A stretch of 64,000 bases of DNA from assembly GCA_027578915.1 (NCBI GenBank), contig JANBTT010000005.1, positions 1 through 64,000 on the forward strand, written 5' to 3'. The notes under the pieces were generated by a model. That model saw only the letters and a program-made list of their open reading frames with translations. It made no database searches and was not told the DNA's origin. This document shows, piece after piece, positions 32,639 through 42,345 of the stretch (the stretch's first letter is position 1; each line of letters starts with the position of its first letter). The DNA is from Coemansia sp. RSA 1200 (Eukaryota; Kickxellomycota; Kickxellomycetes; Kickxellales; Kickxellaceae). Made by a program: the position numbers and the translations under genes.

Positions 32639-33642
32639 TTAGAACTTGCTGAACTGCTTGGAGCCCTTGGTCTGCTTCTGGTGCTTGATGACGTTGAAGC
32701 GGATGGTCTTGGACAGAGGACGGCACTGGCCAACAGTGACGATATCGTTCTCCTCAACACCAACAAAGGCGGGAGACAGATGAGCGGTGAGGTTCTTGTG
32801 ACGTCTCTCGTAACGCTGGTACTTGGGGATGAAGTGCAGGTACTGGCGACGGATCACAACGGTGCGCTTCATGCTGGTCGAGACAACGGTTCCCGTAAGA
32901 ATGCGGCCGCGGATGCTGACGTTGCCGGTGAATGGGCACTTCTTGTCAATGTACGTGCCGTTGATGGCGTCGGCCGGTGTCTTGAATCCAAGTCCAATAT
33001 CCTTGTACCAGCGGGTGTTCTTCTTGCTGACTCCCTTGGCGTTGAGGAACACCGCCTCCTGCTTTTGGAACGACTTCTCGGTCTACAGAATCAGAATCAA
33101 AACATCAGAATCAACGTGTACGCTATTAGCAGCCAGAACGTGTGGAAGAAAATGGTGCGTTGTAATTAGAGGTTGGCTACTCTCTGGTGAACCAGTTATG
33201 CTTCTGGGCCACGCTGAGACGGACACCTTTGTATGCTTGTTATGATCCATAGCATCGCCTCTTTGCCCACGCCTGATCCATCCTTCCTCAGCATAGCCCA
33301 GAATCTTCATCCACTGACGCAGCCAGTGCAAAAAAAAGCCCGTCGGCTTCATTAACCCTTTCACCGTGATTATCCCTGCCGAGAAGCAAAAAAAAGAAGA
33401 AAAGAAAAGAATCACGGAACCTCGTTCCCTTTTCTGCCCCTCCATTTAGAGAAGTGCTTCTTGTTTCTCCTTTTGTTCCTGCAACCTCAATTGCACAAGT
33501 ACAACAAGGCAAACACACAGCACCACTTTCTTCCAAGGCAACCGAATCTTTTGAAATTTAAGAGAAGAGCCAAGATTCTCGCAACCTAAATCCGCTCTCC
33601 TTATGAGTTCAACTAGAATTGAATACGCACCTGCTCGGACAT
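32639..33642 (-). CDS. RPS11: 40S ribosomal protein uS17 (RPS11)
   Basis: Exon 1 (33642-33631) encodes only MSEQ. A 548-base phase-0 intron (33630-33083, GTGCGT...CTGTAG) follows, then exon 2 (33082-32639), giving 151 residues. The join yields MSEQTEKSFQKQEAVFLNAK, which matches the known N-terminal pattern of cytosolic S11. The core is unmistakable: RWYKDIGLGFKTPADAINGT, YIDKKCPFTGNVSIRGRILT and VTVGQCRPLSKTIRFNV. It belongs to the small cytosolic ribosomal subunit. A tiny first exon with a long first intron is common in fungal ribosomal protein genes and often affects expression. I found no convincing C/D-box snoRNA in the intron. Confidence 0.96.
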
Positions 33643-34488
33643 TGTGAGATTGTATCTACCCTGTTTTTTTACTTTAGTGAATGGGAGAAAAGAGAGGATG
33701 AAAAAAAGGAGGTCGATTTGAAATCCAAAAGAGAAAAAGAAGGTAACTCTTGCCTCTCTCTGTTGCTTCGACTGTTTTGCAAGATCAACGATGAGCGAAA
33801 AAAAAACTTAAGAATAATAACAGCCTGAATTGTTTTTTTTTCCTTTCTTCAGCGCCTGTGCAAGCCTGTGAATAAACGTCCTATTTTTTTCTTAGCGTCA
33901 AAACGAGGAGGGGCTTGCTTTGTTGCAGCGAAAAACACCCAAAAGCTAAATTTTTTCCTCCCCTCCCACCCTAATCAGCAGTGGTCCTGAATTTTGACAT
34001 TAAAATATCACAGCAATGTATCAAATCAAATCACGAATATATCACGTGAAACAACTCTGTAGGGTCCGGAGTTTGTGTCTTTGTCTGATTTGCTGGGCAT
34101 ATAACAAAAAGTCATCATTGAGCTTTAATGCAGGGCAACAATATTTAGCTGGATAAAGGAAAGAAGCCAAGCCCCGCACCACTTTAAAAGGTGCCTCCTG
34201 CATGCTCTTTATTCTCTGCCTTTGTGTGATGGCGGACTTGTATATTTCCACTTTTCCGTTTTGTGTCTTTAGCACTTGTTAGAGTGAAATTCTCTTGTTC
34301 TTTTTACATATTCCGCATTTTCTGTTCTGGTCTTAATTTACGTTGTTATTTTCACTTTTATGACTCTATGAGCTAAATAGACCATTGCTTATAACCCCAC
34401 GGTGCTCTTTGGAACTTGATACGCAATACAGGACTAGTTACGAATAAAACAAAGTCGAGCAGAAGCACACCAGTATAGAACACAACCC
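33643..34488. promoter_or_regulatory. Divergent promoter, RPS11 / UPF0357 gene
   Basis: 845 bases with several T and A runs next to the ribosomal protein gene (33830-33900) and a C-rich patch CCTCCCCTCCCACCCTAA (33957-33974) that could be part of the ribosomal-protein promoter. No gene recognised. Confidence 0.5.
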
Positions 34489-34914
34489 ATGAGCGACTAC
34501 TTATTCTGGGCGTTTGTGGGGCTTGTTGTCGTGGGAGTCTGCTACATCATTGGCCTCTTCCAGGGACGTCGGTCGCAGCTAAGCATGCGGCTAGCTCGAC
34601 TGCGAGCACACGGTCGAGCAGTAGTGCCGGGAGGCAACAACAACAACAGCGGTGGAAGAGGAGGAAGTGGATCGTTTCTAGACGACTACCGCGCAGGACT
34701 CAGCAGCCAGAACTTTGATGTCAGGATTAATATTGACGGCGAGGATGCGCGGCCTGGTTTGGATTCGGAGGAGGTCAGACGTATCATGGACGAGCATGGT
34801 GTTACGTTTGATAAGGCCCGGCTTATGCGCCAGCAGCGGCTGATGGGCCACAACAATATCGACCCTGAGACGGGAATGCCCATGGATCCGAAGGCCGTGA
34901 CATTCAGCAGATGA
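34489..34914 (+). CDS. UPF0357/DUF2015 small membrane-anchored protein
   Basis: A 141-residue protein with one N-terminal transmembrane helix (about 5-23, FWAFVGLVVVGVCYIIGLF). A low-complexity Asn/Gly linker follows, then a conserved C-terminal block: RPGLDSEEVRRIMDEHGVTF, DKARLMRQQRLMGHNNIDPE, TGMPMDPKAVTFSR. This block is the hallmark of the fungal UPF0357 (DUF2015) family, which includes yeast YCL012C. No biochemical role is established to my knowledge. The ATG follows stop codons and has a plausible leader. It converges with the polymerase delta subunit gene. Confidence 0.75.
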   Translation: MSDYLFWAFVGLVVVGVCYIIGLFQGRRSQLSMRLARLRAHGRAVVPGGNNNNSGGRGGSGSFLDDYRAGLSSQNFDVRINIDGEDARPGLDSEEVRRIMDEHGVTFDKARLMRQQRLMGHNNIDPETGMPMDPKAVTFSR

Positions 34915-35080
34915 CTGATTCCCTATCCTTGCTGTTGTTTTCGTATTTCTATTTGTTTATATTTTATTTTTCTTTCACCGCCATTAAATGCCAATGTTGT
35001 ACTAGTAAAAGAGAAATGCCATAGCACTAGGGTTATATGATTGCGCACATGGTCCACCATACCAACGATCCTGATGCAAC

Positions 35081-36484
35081 TTACTTCTTGCCAAAAAAGC
35101 TGAGGATGGAGCGTTGTGGAGCACCGGCGCCCTTTGGTTTCTTAGAGCCTGCTTGTTGCTTCGAATCGCCGCCATCTGCGTCGTGCTCCTGCGACGACGA
35201 TCCATTCTGCTCACGTTTGACAGCCGCAGCACTTGTTGCGGCATTTCCGTCATCGGACTCGCTCTCCGAGTACGACTCCCATTCATCGACGACCTGGCTT
35301 ACCAACATACCGCGCTTGTTCTTTGTGTGTTTGACCTTGCTAACCTTTCTGCGCTTGCGGACGCGGTGTTTGTTGGAGCCATTGCCAAGACCATGTTTGT
35401 ATGACGAACTCTCCCCATCCTCATCCGCAACCTCGTCCTCTGCTGCTGCCACCGCCGCCAGCTGCTGATCGGTGTCCTCGTTGTCCGGACTCGCGGCGCT
35501 GTCCATATTGTGGTCGGAATCGCCTGCCATTTCAACGTCGGTGTCCGCCGTCATGGCCATACCGCTGTAGGCAGCAGCTTCTTCTTTGATAGAAATGCCC
35601 TCGTCTTCATTAACCTCATCGTCATCGTCAAACATATCCTCGATACGCTGCCGCGCCTCGAGATTGGTGTCACCCTCGACGCTCTGCATCTCGAGGTCGG
35701 CGTCCGACTGCTCGGCGGTATCGTTTTTATGGACATCGCTTAGCTGGCTTTCAACATCCTGGCTTTCTTTGTTTTGGCTTTCAAGGTTCTGACTTTCTGT
35801 GTTTTGGCTCTCGTCACTCTGGCTCTCCTTTGGTTTGGCCTCGGTCTTCACAACCCTTGCACGACCAAAGAACGATTTTACGCTTCTGGGCTGTGCCGTG
35901 CTGGTTTTCACAGACGCGGTGGTCTCCTTTCCAGCAGACTCGGAGTCGCTGGGGCTGTGGATGGCGGCGGGCTTTACGTCGGCTACCGGAGTAGCGGCGG
36001 CGGCGAGTTCCTTCTTCACCACTGGCTTGACACACTCGCTGTAATCGACTGACTTCTCAATAGATCTCACGCACACCCTTGCAACACTGCTCTGCACGGC
36101 CCACAGGCTATCCATGTCGCGATTGTTCCCGGCCTGGACATTCGCCATCACGTAGGACGCAGCATCGTCAGTCGCACGGCACTCTAGCGAGTATATATGC
36201 CACGCGGGGTTGGTTAGTGCCTGCTGCGCGTCAGACAGCATTGCCTCGGGAACCAGGCTCACTTGGATCTCGGCTAAGCCTGAGTTGGTGATCGATGCAA
36301 CAGTGGTGGTACCAGTCACTAGGTACGTTGCATGGCACTTGTCCTTGTTTTTGGCGTGGAATTCGGTGAGTAGTTGTTTTGCTGTGTTGACATGGACGCC
36401 GAGCTCGCGACTAAGTCGACGGTAGGTCACTACCTGTGACTCGTGGAGCACGAGGAGACCAAGCACTTCGTCTGCGGTGTTCAT
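35081..36484 (-). CDS. DNA polymerase delta subunit 3 (POLD3/Cdc27-like)
   Basis: A 467-residue protein. The N-terminal winged-helix region (about 1-145, VVTYRRLSRELGVHVNTAKQ, ATYLVTG) binds the small B-subunit in known homologues. The C-terminus ends in a perfect PCNA-interacting (PIP) box, QRSILSFFGKK (Q457, I460, F463, F464). The middle is acidic and disordered. It includes a pentapeptide array built on xESQN (about 220-247) and a second PIP-like sequence PRSVKSFFGRA (about 199-209) that lacks the usual glutamine spacing. The protein tethers polymerase delta to PCNA in the nucleus for lagging-strand synthesis. Sequence conservation in this family is low, so the call rests on the N-terminal block and the terminal PIP box. 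Confidence 0.85.
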   Translation of the reverse strand: MNTADEVLGLLVLHESQVVTYRRLSRELGVHVNTAKQLLTEFHAKNKDKCHATYLVTGTTTVASITNSGLAEIQVSLVPEAMLSDAQQALTNPAWHIYSLECRATDDAASYVMANVQAGNNRDMDSLWAVQSSVARVCVRSIEKSVDYSECVKPVVKKELAAAATPVADVKPAAIHSPSDSESAGKETTASVKTSTAQPRSVKSFFGRARVVKTEAKPKESQSDESQNTESQNLESQNKESQDVESQLSDVHKNDTAEQSDADLEMQSVEGDTNLEARQRIEDMFDDDDEVNEDEGISIKEEAAAYSGMAMTADTDVEMAGDSDHNMDSAASPDNEDTDQQLAAVAAAEDEVADEDGESSSYKHGLGNGSNKHRVRKRRKVSKVKHTKNKRGMLVSQVVDEWESYSESESDDGNAATSAAAVKREQNGSSSQEHDADGGDSKQQAGSKKPKGAGAPQRSILSFFGKK

Positions 36485-36766
36485 GTCGACAAGAGGGGAT
36501 TTGGAGCAAGTAAGGGGATATAAACAAGTACAACGGAAATAAATAAGTAAACAATGTAAAGAGGAACTATTAACACTCTCGTGGAGAAATGCCCAACGCT
36601 GTTGAAATACAAATGCAAAGAAAAGGTGATTTATTTTTCTATTCTCACTTCTTGCAAACGGTAAATAAATAAAGAAAAGAGAAAACGCGCGTTGGACGTG
36701 TTATCCCAGAAAGCAGGGAGATAAAGGCGCTGGCTTGATTTATTATCTCATTGTTATTCTCGCTTG

Positions 36767-37204
36767 CTACTTGAGCGGCTTGTTGTCCAGCGCGTTTTCG
36801 GAGTAGTTGAGCCAGGAGCCGCGGTAGTTGCGGATTACAAGGGACGGATCGACCTTTTCAACCTGGTCAACGGCGTTCTGGCTGCGCTTACCCGAGCGGC
36901 AGTAGAAGATAGTGTCCTCGTCGGCGGAGGGCCGATCAACGCCGTACTTGGCCTTGAATTCGTTAGACGGCAGGGCAAACGCCGCCGCCACGCTGCCTAG
37001 CGGGATATTGACGGCCGTGGGCACCTTTCCCTCGGCCACCTCGTTGGGCTCGCGCACATCAACGAGCAGATAGGATCTGTGTCCAACCCCGTGGATGTTC
37101 TGCTTCAGCTCGTCAAAGGACACGTCTGCCTTCACGCTGTATGCGCGTCTTGCGAGCTGCGTGAAGAGTCTGGCCGAGGATTGTGCGCGAACAAGGTGTG
37201 CCAT
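36767..37204 (-). CDS. Mitochondrial single-domain rhodanese
   Basis: A 145-residue protein from ATG 37204. The N-terminus (MAHLVRAQSSARLFTQLARR) is basic and amphipathic, a likely mitochondrial presequence. A single rhodanese domain follows: LLVDVREPNEVAEGKVPTAV, NIPLG, then the active-site loop YCRSGKRS with the catalytic Cys102. The loop length suits sulfur transfer from thiosulfate or a persulfide. It resembles the yeast Rdl1/Rdl2 and animal TSTD1 type. In-frame sequence upstream has no ATG. The physiological sulfur donor is unknown. It is divergent from the MARCH5-like gene. Confidence 0.88.
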   Translation of the reverse strand: MAHLVRAQSSARLFTQLARRAYSVKADVSFDELKQNIHGVGHRSYLLVDVREPNEVAEGKVPTAVNIPLGSVAAAFALPSNEFKAKYGVDRPSADEDTIFYCRSGKRSQNAVDQVEKVDPSLVIRNYRGSWLNYSENALDNKPLK

Positions 37205-38047
37205 TATATACGTGTGTGTTTGTAGATAATAGGGAAAGAGGCCTTTTTGACGCAGGGTGAAACAAATACAAAGAAAGGCAGCAGTACTGGTATACGAGAG
37301 ATAGAGACAGAGCAGAACAGAGATGATTCTCGGAGAAGGGGCAGGAGAAGAAAGCAAGAGAGAGATGTGTCCTTTTATCCGTGGAGAAATGAATGAAACA
37401 GATAGAGACGCGATGGAGGCCTTCCTTTTCTCGTCCTTCTATCGCTGTCTGCCTGTGAAACACTCTAGCATTCGCATTGTTCTGATAAATCGATTGCGCA
37501 ATATCTTGGCTTTTTTTACTTGCGTGTCTGGATCCTTTTCTTTCGCCTTTGCTTATTGCGGGAATCTATCCAGAAAAAAAGGACCGAAGCCAAATTGCCG
37601 GGAACTTTTTCACGAGTTCCAAAAGCTTATTTCTGGGCATTGCGCTTTACTAGTTGGTCTGAAGTCGCTGCAAACCACGACGAGCATAGCATGTTTAAGC
37701 CCCAGGGTTAGTTTCGCTTGTGTAAAGCTCAGTTCAGTGTGAATAAGCTCTCTTTTGCAGCACGAGACCGAGGAGGTTGAGGGGCGCTAATGATATCAGA
37801 GTAACGTCACGCTTAAAGAAAAACACCACGCAAGTTGAATGTGTGGTAGATGGTATGGTGTGTTTTTCTTTCAAAAGGCATTTTCTTTTTATCCTTTTCC
37901 CTTTTCCTTCTCCTTTGTCATTTATTATTGTCTCTTTCTTCATCAATACCTTTTCTATTTTGTTGTTTCCTATTTTCCTTTCTCTCTCCATATTTCTACA
38001 TCTTTTCTTTCCTTACTTTATTGCACGATACACGACCATATTATTAC
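37205..38047. promoter_or_regulatory. Divergent promoter, rhodanese / MARCH5-like
   Basis: 840 bases, with a pronounced CT-rich tract from about 37860 to 38030 directly before the MARCH5-like start, as in strongly defined fungal promoters and leaders. No gene seen. Confidence 0.55.
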
Positions 38048-39379
38048 ATGTCAGACGAGACTTCCGCAGAGGCTCAGCCACACGCAGCGTCTGCATCGGC
38101 GTTGCACTTGACACAGCAACCTCAGCCGCAAACGGCGCGCAGGGACAGCAGGACTGGGGACAAGTGTTGGATATGTCTTGATGAGCTGCACAAGAACAGA
38201 CGCGAGTGGCTCTACCCATGCAAATGTTCGCTTATCTGCCACGAGGAGTGTCTGCTCCACTGGGTGACAGAGAGCGAGAGACACACACGAAGCGGTGTGG
38301 TACGTATGATTTTTTTGAAAACCCTATTGCCGCAGCCACTGTTGTTAATGCTGCCTTTGGTGTTTGGGGCTGGGAGGTTTCTTGAATGTATGTCAGCCGT
38401 TTGACTAAATGCCAACAAGCGCATGGGCCAGATCGCACATGCCTTGTTTTTTCTTTCTTTCTTTCTGTTCCTGCAGTAGGTCCGGTGTCCGCAGTGCAAT
38501 GCACCATATAAAATAGTGCAGTGGCGGTCTACGACCTTCAAAGTGCTCAAGACGGTATACAGCCTGGTGGACCGAGCAATGCCGTTTTTCCTAGCGACGA
38601 TCGGAAGCGTGGCGATTGCGGTGGCATGCACGGCGTACGGGGCGCACGCGGTGATGATGGTGTATGGACCAGCCGATGGACGACGCATCCTGGGCGGCGG
38701 TGGACGATGGGAGCATGCGCGATGGGTGCTGCTGCCGATGATCCCGGCGGCGCTTATTCTTTCGCGGATTCAGGCGGGGGTGGCGTACATGCCGCTGTCG
38801 ACGCTTCTGATGGCGGCGCCGCAGCCGGTGCGCATGCAGTGGCCACCGTCGCCGTCGCTGGTGCTGACGGCGCTGCCAACGGTTAGTTTCATATACCGCT
38901 ACCTGTGGGACGCGACGCTGGGACGGCTGGAGCGCCGGTGGGATAGTGCGGCGCCGGAGGAGAAGCCAGGACTCACCATCCGTCTCTTTGGGCAAGGCGA
39001 CGCTGCCGCCGAAGCTGAAGTGCTGGAGGAGATTGGGATACCGCAGCAAATGCAACAACAGCAGCAGGATCGGGATCGGGAGCAGCAGGTGCACGGACTG
39101 CCCGAGGCGCAGCATGTCAACGCAACGATTGTGCTCAACAGCACGACGCTGTGCCGGGTGCTTGTGGAGTCGCTGCTTCTTCCAGCGGTGTCGTCGGGCA
39201 TAGGATCGCTACTTGGGCGGATTCCGGCGTTCCGACGCTCAGGCTTGGGCTACTTTGGCAGAGCAATGCTTGGCGGGTGCGCGTACTTTGTGTTCAAGGA
39301 CATTGTGCGCGTGCTGTACAAGTACCTGCTGTACCGCACGTACTCGAGCAGATACATTCAGGGCCGCAAGCGGTTCTAG
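38048..39379 (+). CDS. RING-CH E3 ubiquitin ligase, MARCH5-like
   Basis: Exons 38048-38299 and 38480-39379, with a phase-0 intron (GTACGT...GCAGTAG), give 383 residues. The join completes the C4HC3 RING-CH finger (about 40-93): CWICLDEL, WLYPCKCSLICHEECLLHW, then VRCPQCNAPYKI, whose last part lies in exon 2. The C-terminal two thirds has several membrane helices and ends GRAMLGGCAYFVFKDIVRVL, resembling the end of animal MARCH5/MITOL, an outer mitochondrial membrane ligase that controls organelle dynamics and quality control. A Gln-rich insert (about 280-300) is lineage-specific. The nearby CAG before the TAG acceptor would give an immediate stop, so the TAG acceptor is preferred. Confidence 0.82.
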
Positions 39380-39538
39380 CAAGTAGCTCCTCAAAGTCGT
39401 CAGCATTGATCACTAATACGTATTATTCCATTGTACCTACCAAAAAAAAAAGAATTCCAGTTAGCGGCTATATAAAAAGAGGACATGAAAAGGAAAGATC
39501 GCTTGACGTTGTATTGATCCAGAGTGAGTGGGGTCAGC

Positions 39539-41095
39539 TTAGCTGTAGATGCGGGGACGTCTGGTTTCGTGCAGTCCAAAGCTCTCAGCTCCGAGCTCGC
39601 TGGCACCCGAGATGGCGCGGATGCGGGCGCGGCGTCTGTGCCTGTTGATGTAGTGCATGGCGACAATGACCAGCACGGCCAGCGCAGCGGCACCAATGAC
39701 GCCACCAGCAATCTTGCCGGCGCGACTGCTGCCACTCTTCTCTGAGGACTCGTTGTCGCCGTCGGCGTCCTTTTCTTTGCCTGCCTCGTCGTTTCCATTG
39801 TCGTCGTTATCGTCATCAGCGTCCTTCTCGCTGCCGTCGGATGCGCTGGTGGCAGCGTCACTGTCATCGCCGGTAAAGTCTGAGCGCACGGAGCAGGTGG
39901 CGACCTGGGCTAGCCAAGGCGACTTGCAGTCGTAGTTATCTGAACTGATGGTAACGGCGTCCTCGTTAGTGCCGCCGAGCCACAGCATCCAGTGACGTCT
40001 GTAGGACGTGTTGTACGTGGGCTCGAAGACGGAGATCAGATCCTGGAGAACCAGATCCGGACGCGCGTAAGCGAACTCTGGGAAGTTGGACACGCCAGTC
40101 TTGCTTGTGTATCCGTCGGTACGCCAAATATTGCGCTGCACCAGGAACTTTGCATCGGCTGGCGAGGACTGCGTGGTGTCGCTGGCGTAGCCAAAGTCCT
40201 CGTACCACTCGGATGCGCGCATGCCGTAGTTCTTGAGGTCGGTCTGGTCAACCACAAAGTCGGCGTCCTTGACAGCGTCGTGGAAGGCAGCCTGGTCGGT
40301 CGGGTCGCTCAGCGCTTTCTTGGTCGTGTTGGTTGCGCCTGTGGCTGCCAGCAGCTCCTTCTGGTACAGCGTGTCGATGATATTGTAGGTGGGCTTGGTG
40401 CCGCCATTGTACTCCACCCAGTACACGTGCGACGGCCCGTTCAGATGCTGCAGGTTGCTGCGGTGGCACTCGTATGCGTCCGAGATGCTGGTAAACAGCG
40501 TGTCGGCGCTCTTCTCCTCGTTGAAGAAGGCTGCCACGACCTTGATCCACTCGGCCTTCTGCAGCGGCGTGAGGCTGTCATCGCTAGGCAGCCGCACGGT
40601 CTTTGCGCCGCCGTCGCTGTCAGCGGTATCGCTGAACACGACGTCCACGCTGGGATCGGTGCCAGTGTTCTCTTCCTCGCTTTCGCTGCTGCTGCTCTCG
40701 CTAGTGTCTTCTCCAAGCGTGGCTAGCTTGCTGGTGTCTACGCAGATGTTGGTAAGCAGCGCCGGGTCGGCAGCTGCGGCAATTGCAGAGCTCTTGCCCA
40801 GGGCCTCCAGGAACCCCGATGCGGCGGGGATGCGGATGCCTACGGACTGCACGGGAACGTGGAACCACTTGTCCACCCCGTCCACGCCCGTCGGCTGGCT
40901 GTCGCCGCAGTACAGGCCGTACGTTGTCTTGCCCACAGCGTCCTGCACCACCTTGTAATCATCGTTCACCGTGATTGTGAACCCTGGGCTTGTCGTCACG
41001 TCAACTGTGTCAAATCCGCACGCTCCCTGCACCACGCGCGCACCGCAGGCCATCGCTGCCACCAGCCACGCTGCTGTGTAGTATATGCGTACCAT
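39539..41095 (-). CDS. Membrane-anchored extracellular protein resembling periplasmic (TroA/FepB-type) binding proteins
   Basis: A 518-residue protein with a signal peptide (about 1-24), a large extracellular domain (about 25-410), an acidic low-complexity stalk (about 411-455), one transmembrane helix (461-483, GGVIGAAALAVLVIVAM) and a short basic cytosolic tail (NRHRRRARIR). The ectodomain pattern recalls bacterial class III solute-binding proteins of iron or cobalamin uptake: ITVNDDYKVVQDAVGKTTYG, FHVPVQSVGIRIPAASGFLE, PLQKAEWIKVVAAFFNEE. It also recalls the secreted fungal relatives of these proteins. An acidic Ser/Glu insert (about 130-150) sits between the lobes. No transporter gene is adjacent. 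It could be a cell-surface receptor or metal/metallophore scavenger; ligand and function are unknown. Family call is moderate. Confidence 0.55.
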   Translation of the reverse strand: MVRIYYTAAWLVAAMACGARVVQGACGFDTVDVTTSPGFTITVNDDYKVVQDAVGKTTYGLYCGDSQPTGVDGVDKWFHVPVQSVGIRIPAASGFLEALGKSSAIAAAADPALLTNICVDTSKLATLGEDTSESSSSESEEENTGTDPSVDVVFSDTADSDGGAKTVRLPSDDSLTPLQKAEWIKVVAAFFNEEKSADTLFTSISDAYECHRSNLQHLNGPSHVYWVEYNGGTKPTYNIIDTLYQKELLAATGATNTTKKALSDPTDQAAFHDAVKDADFVVDQTDLKNYGMRASEWYEDFGYASDTTQSSPADAKFLVQRNIWRTDGYTSKTGVSNFPEFAYARPDLVLQDLISVFEPTYNTSYRRHWMLWLGGTNEDAVTISSDNYDCKSPWLAQVATCSVRSDFTGDDSDAATSASDGSEKDADDDNDDNGNDEAGKEKDADGDNESSEKSGSSRAGKIAGGVIGAAALAVLVIVAMHYINRHRRRARIRAISGASELGAESFGLHETRRPRIYS

Positions 41096-42345
41096 TGTTA
41101 TGTCTATTGTCCCGTCGCAACAATCGTCTCTATGATTCTTTTTCTGAGAAAGAGGGGATTGGTTTTTCCTTTGTTCTCTGTGGCTTGGGCGGATAAAAAA
41201 CGCACGGTGTTTACAAGCAAAGGGTACTCAATGAATAAAATATCAACTTTTAAAAAGGTAACCAAATACCAAACAAAAGCCAGGGCTTGCCGCTTGTTCT
41301 AGCTGGAACGTCCAAATGTATGGATATATTGATTAGGGTGGAATATATAAAGCAGTAACCACAAATAAACAAAGATACCGACCGTTTCTGTAGAGAAACA
41401 ATGTAAAAGACTAAAGAAAGAATGGAGAGAGAAGAAGAGGGGGGAAGAGAGGGAGCGGAAGACGGCGAAAATACTTTAAAATTATACACTATTGCATTTT
41501 CTGACATTAACAAAAAAACAGTTTTATCAGATAAAAATAATCAGGCGATTACCGATTATGTATGTTGTGCATCGTTCGTTCAGATGACATGCTATGCGTT
41601 ATATGCTGGATCATTAAGCAGGTGTTTCGTAAGTCCTTTGCACCTCTGCTTATTCAATGACCTTTTAAATGCTCATAGCGATTATGATACAGGATTGAAA
41701 AGAGCAACAGGGTCTGATATTGGTGTATCCACAACAAATTCACATGGATATATTGAAGGCAGCCAAATCATGCACAGCACTTTGGCAACAAGTATAGAAG
41801 TGGTAAAAAACAATGTAGCTGAGTTCATTTACATTAGAATAGACAATATATTTTATTTATCTAGAAATAAGAAAGTTAGCTCCGGTGCTAGAACTAATCG
41901 TTAAAGTACTTATTTAAAAGATTTATTTATTTTTAATGCGTTTTTGTGAGAAAGAAAGGGTTCAGTGGTTTGTGTGGGTGGGTATAAAAGAGAGAGAAAG
42001 AGAAGAAGTGTGGATCCATAACGAATTATATGTCTCTCGCTATATTGCCTGTCCAACAGACAGGCAATATGCTCGAGATATAATCTTTGACAGCAATGAT
42101 CCTGATCATATAATTAACATACTTGATCAATAAACAAGCCGAGCCACCGCTTTTGAGCGTTTAAGCCATTTCCTCTGCCTTTTATTTCATTCTGCCCTTG
42201 CTTTTCTTTTCTTTTGCATTCAAGTCTGCCTGTTGTTACATTTCAAAGTTCCTTTTTTCTTTCTTTCTTTAACTTCTATACCTGTACTCTAGACCAGACC
42301 CTACCCACAACAAGCAATAATAGAGAGCGCATACATTGTAGGACG
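41096..42345. promoter_or_regulatory. AT-rich divergent region between binding-protein gene and PDCD5
   Basis: 1.25 kb, clearly more AT-rich than the genes. A 160-codon open frame (41422-41904, ATG start) gives no recognisable product and has non-coding-like composition; I treat it as chance. A long imperfect palindrome centred near 42057 is described separately. The last 180 bases before PDCD5 are CT-rich leader. Confidence 0.5.
42012..42102. repeat. Long imperfect palindrome (hairpin-forming)
   Basis: The core is a perfect 12-base inverted repeat: 42042-42053 (ATATTGCCTGTC) and 42059-42070, with a five-base loop. Pairing continues imperfectly outwards (ATTATAT...CTCG against CGAG.ATATAAT) and ends in GGATC/GATCC at 42012 and 42098. 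The whole structure shares one centre. It may be a foldback-element remnant, a hairpin RNA or a regulatory palindrome. Confidence 0.6.

Noticed and set aside
33083..33630. Possible C/D-box snoRNA in the RPS11 intron
   Set aside because: GGATGA-like and CTGA words are present but wrongly spaced and without terminal stems.
41422..41904. 160-codon open frame with an ATG
   Set aside because: AT-rich unlike all convincing genes here, no recognisable product, and located in a divergent promoter region.
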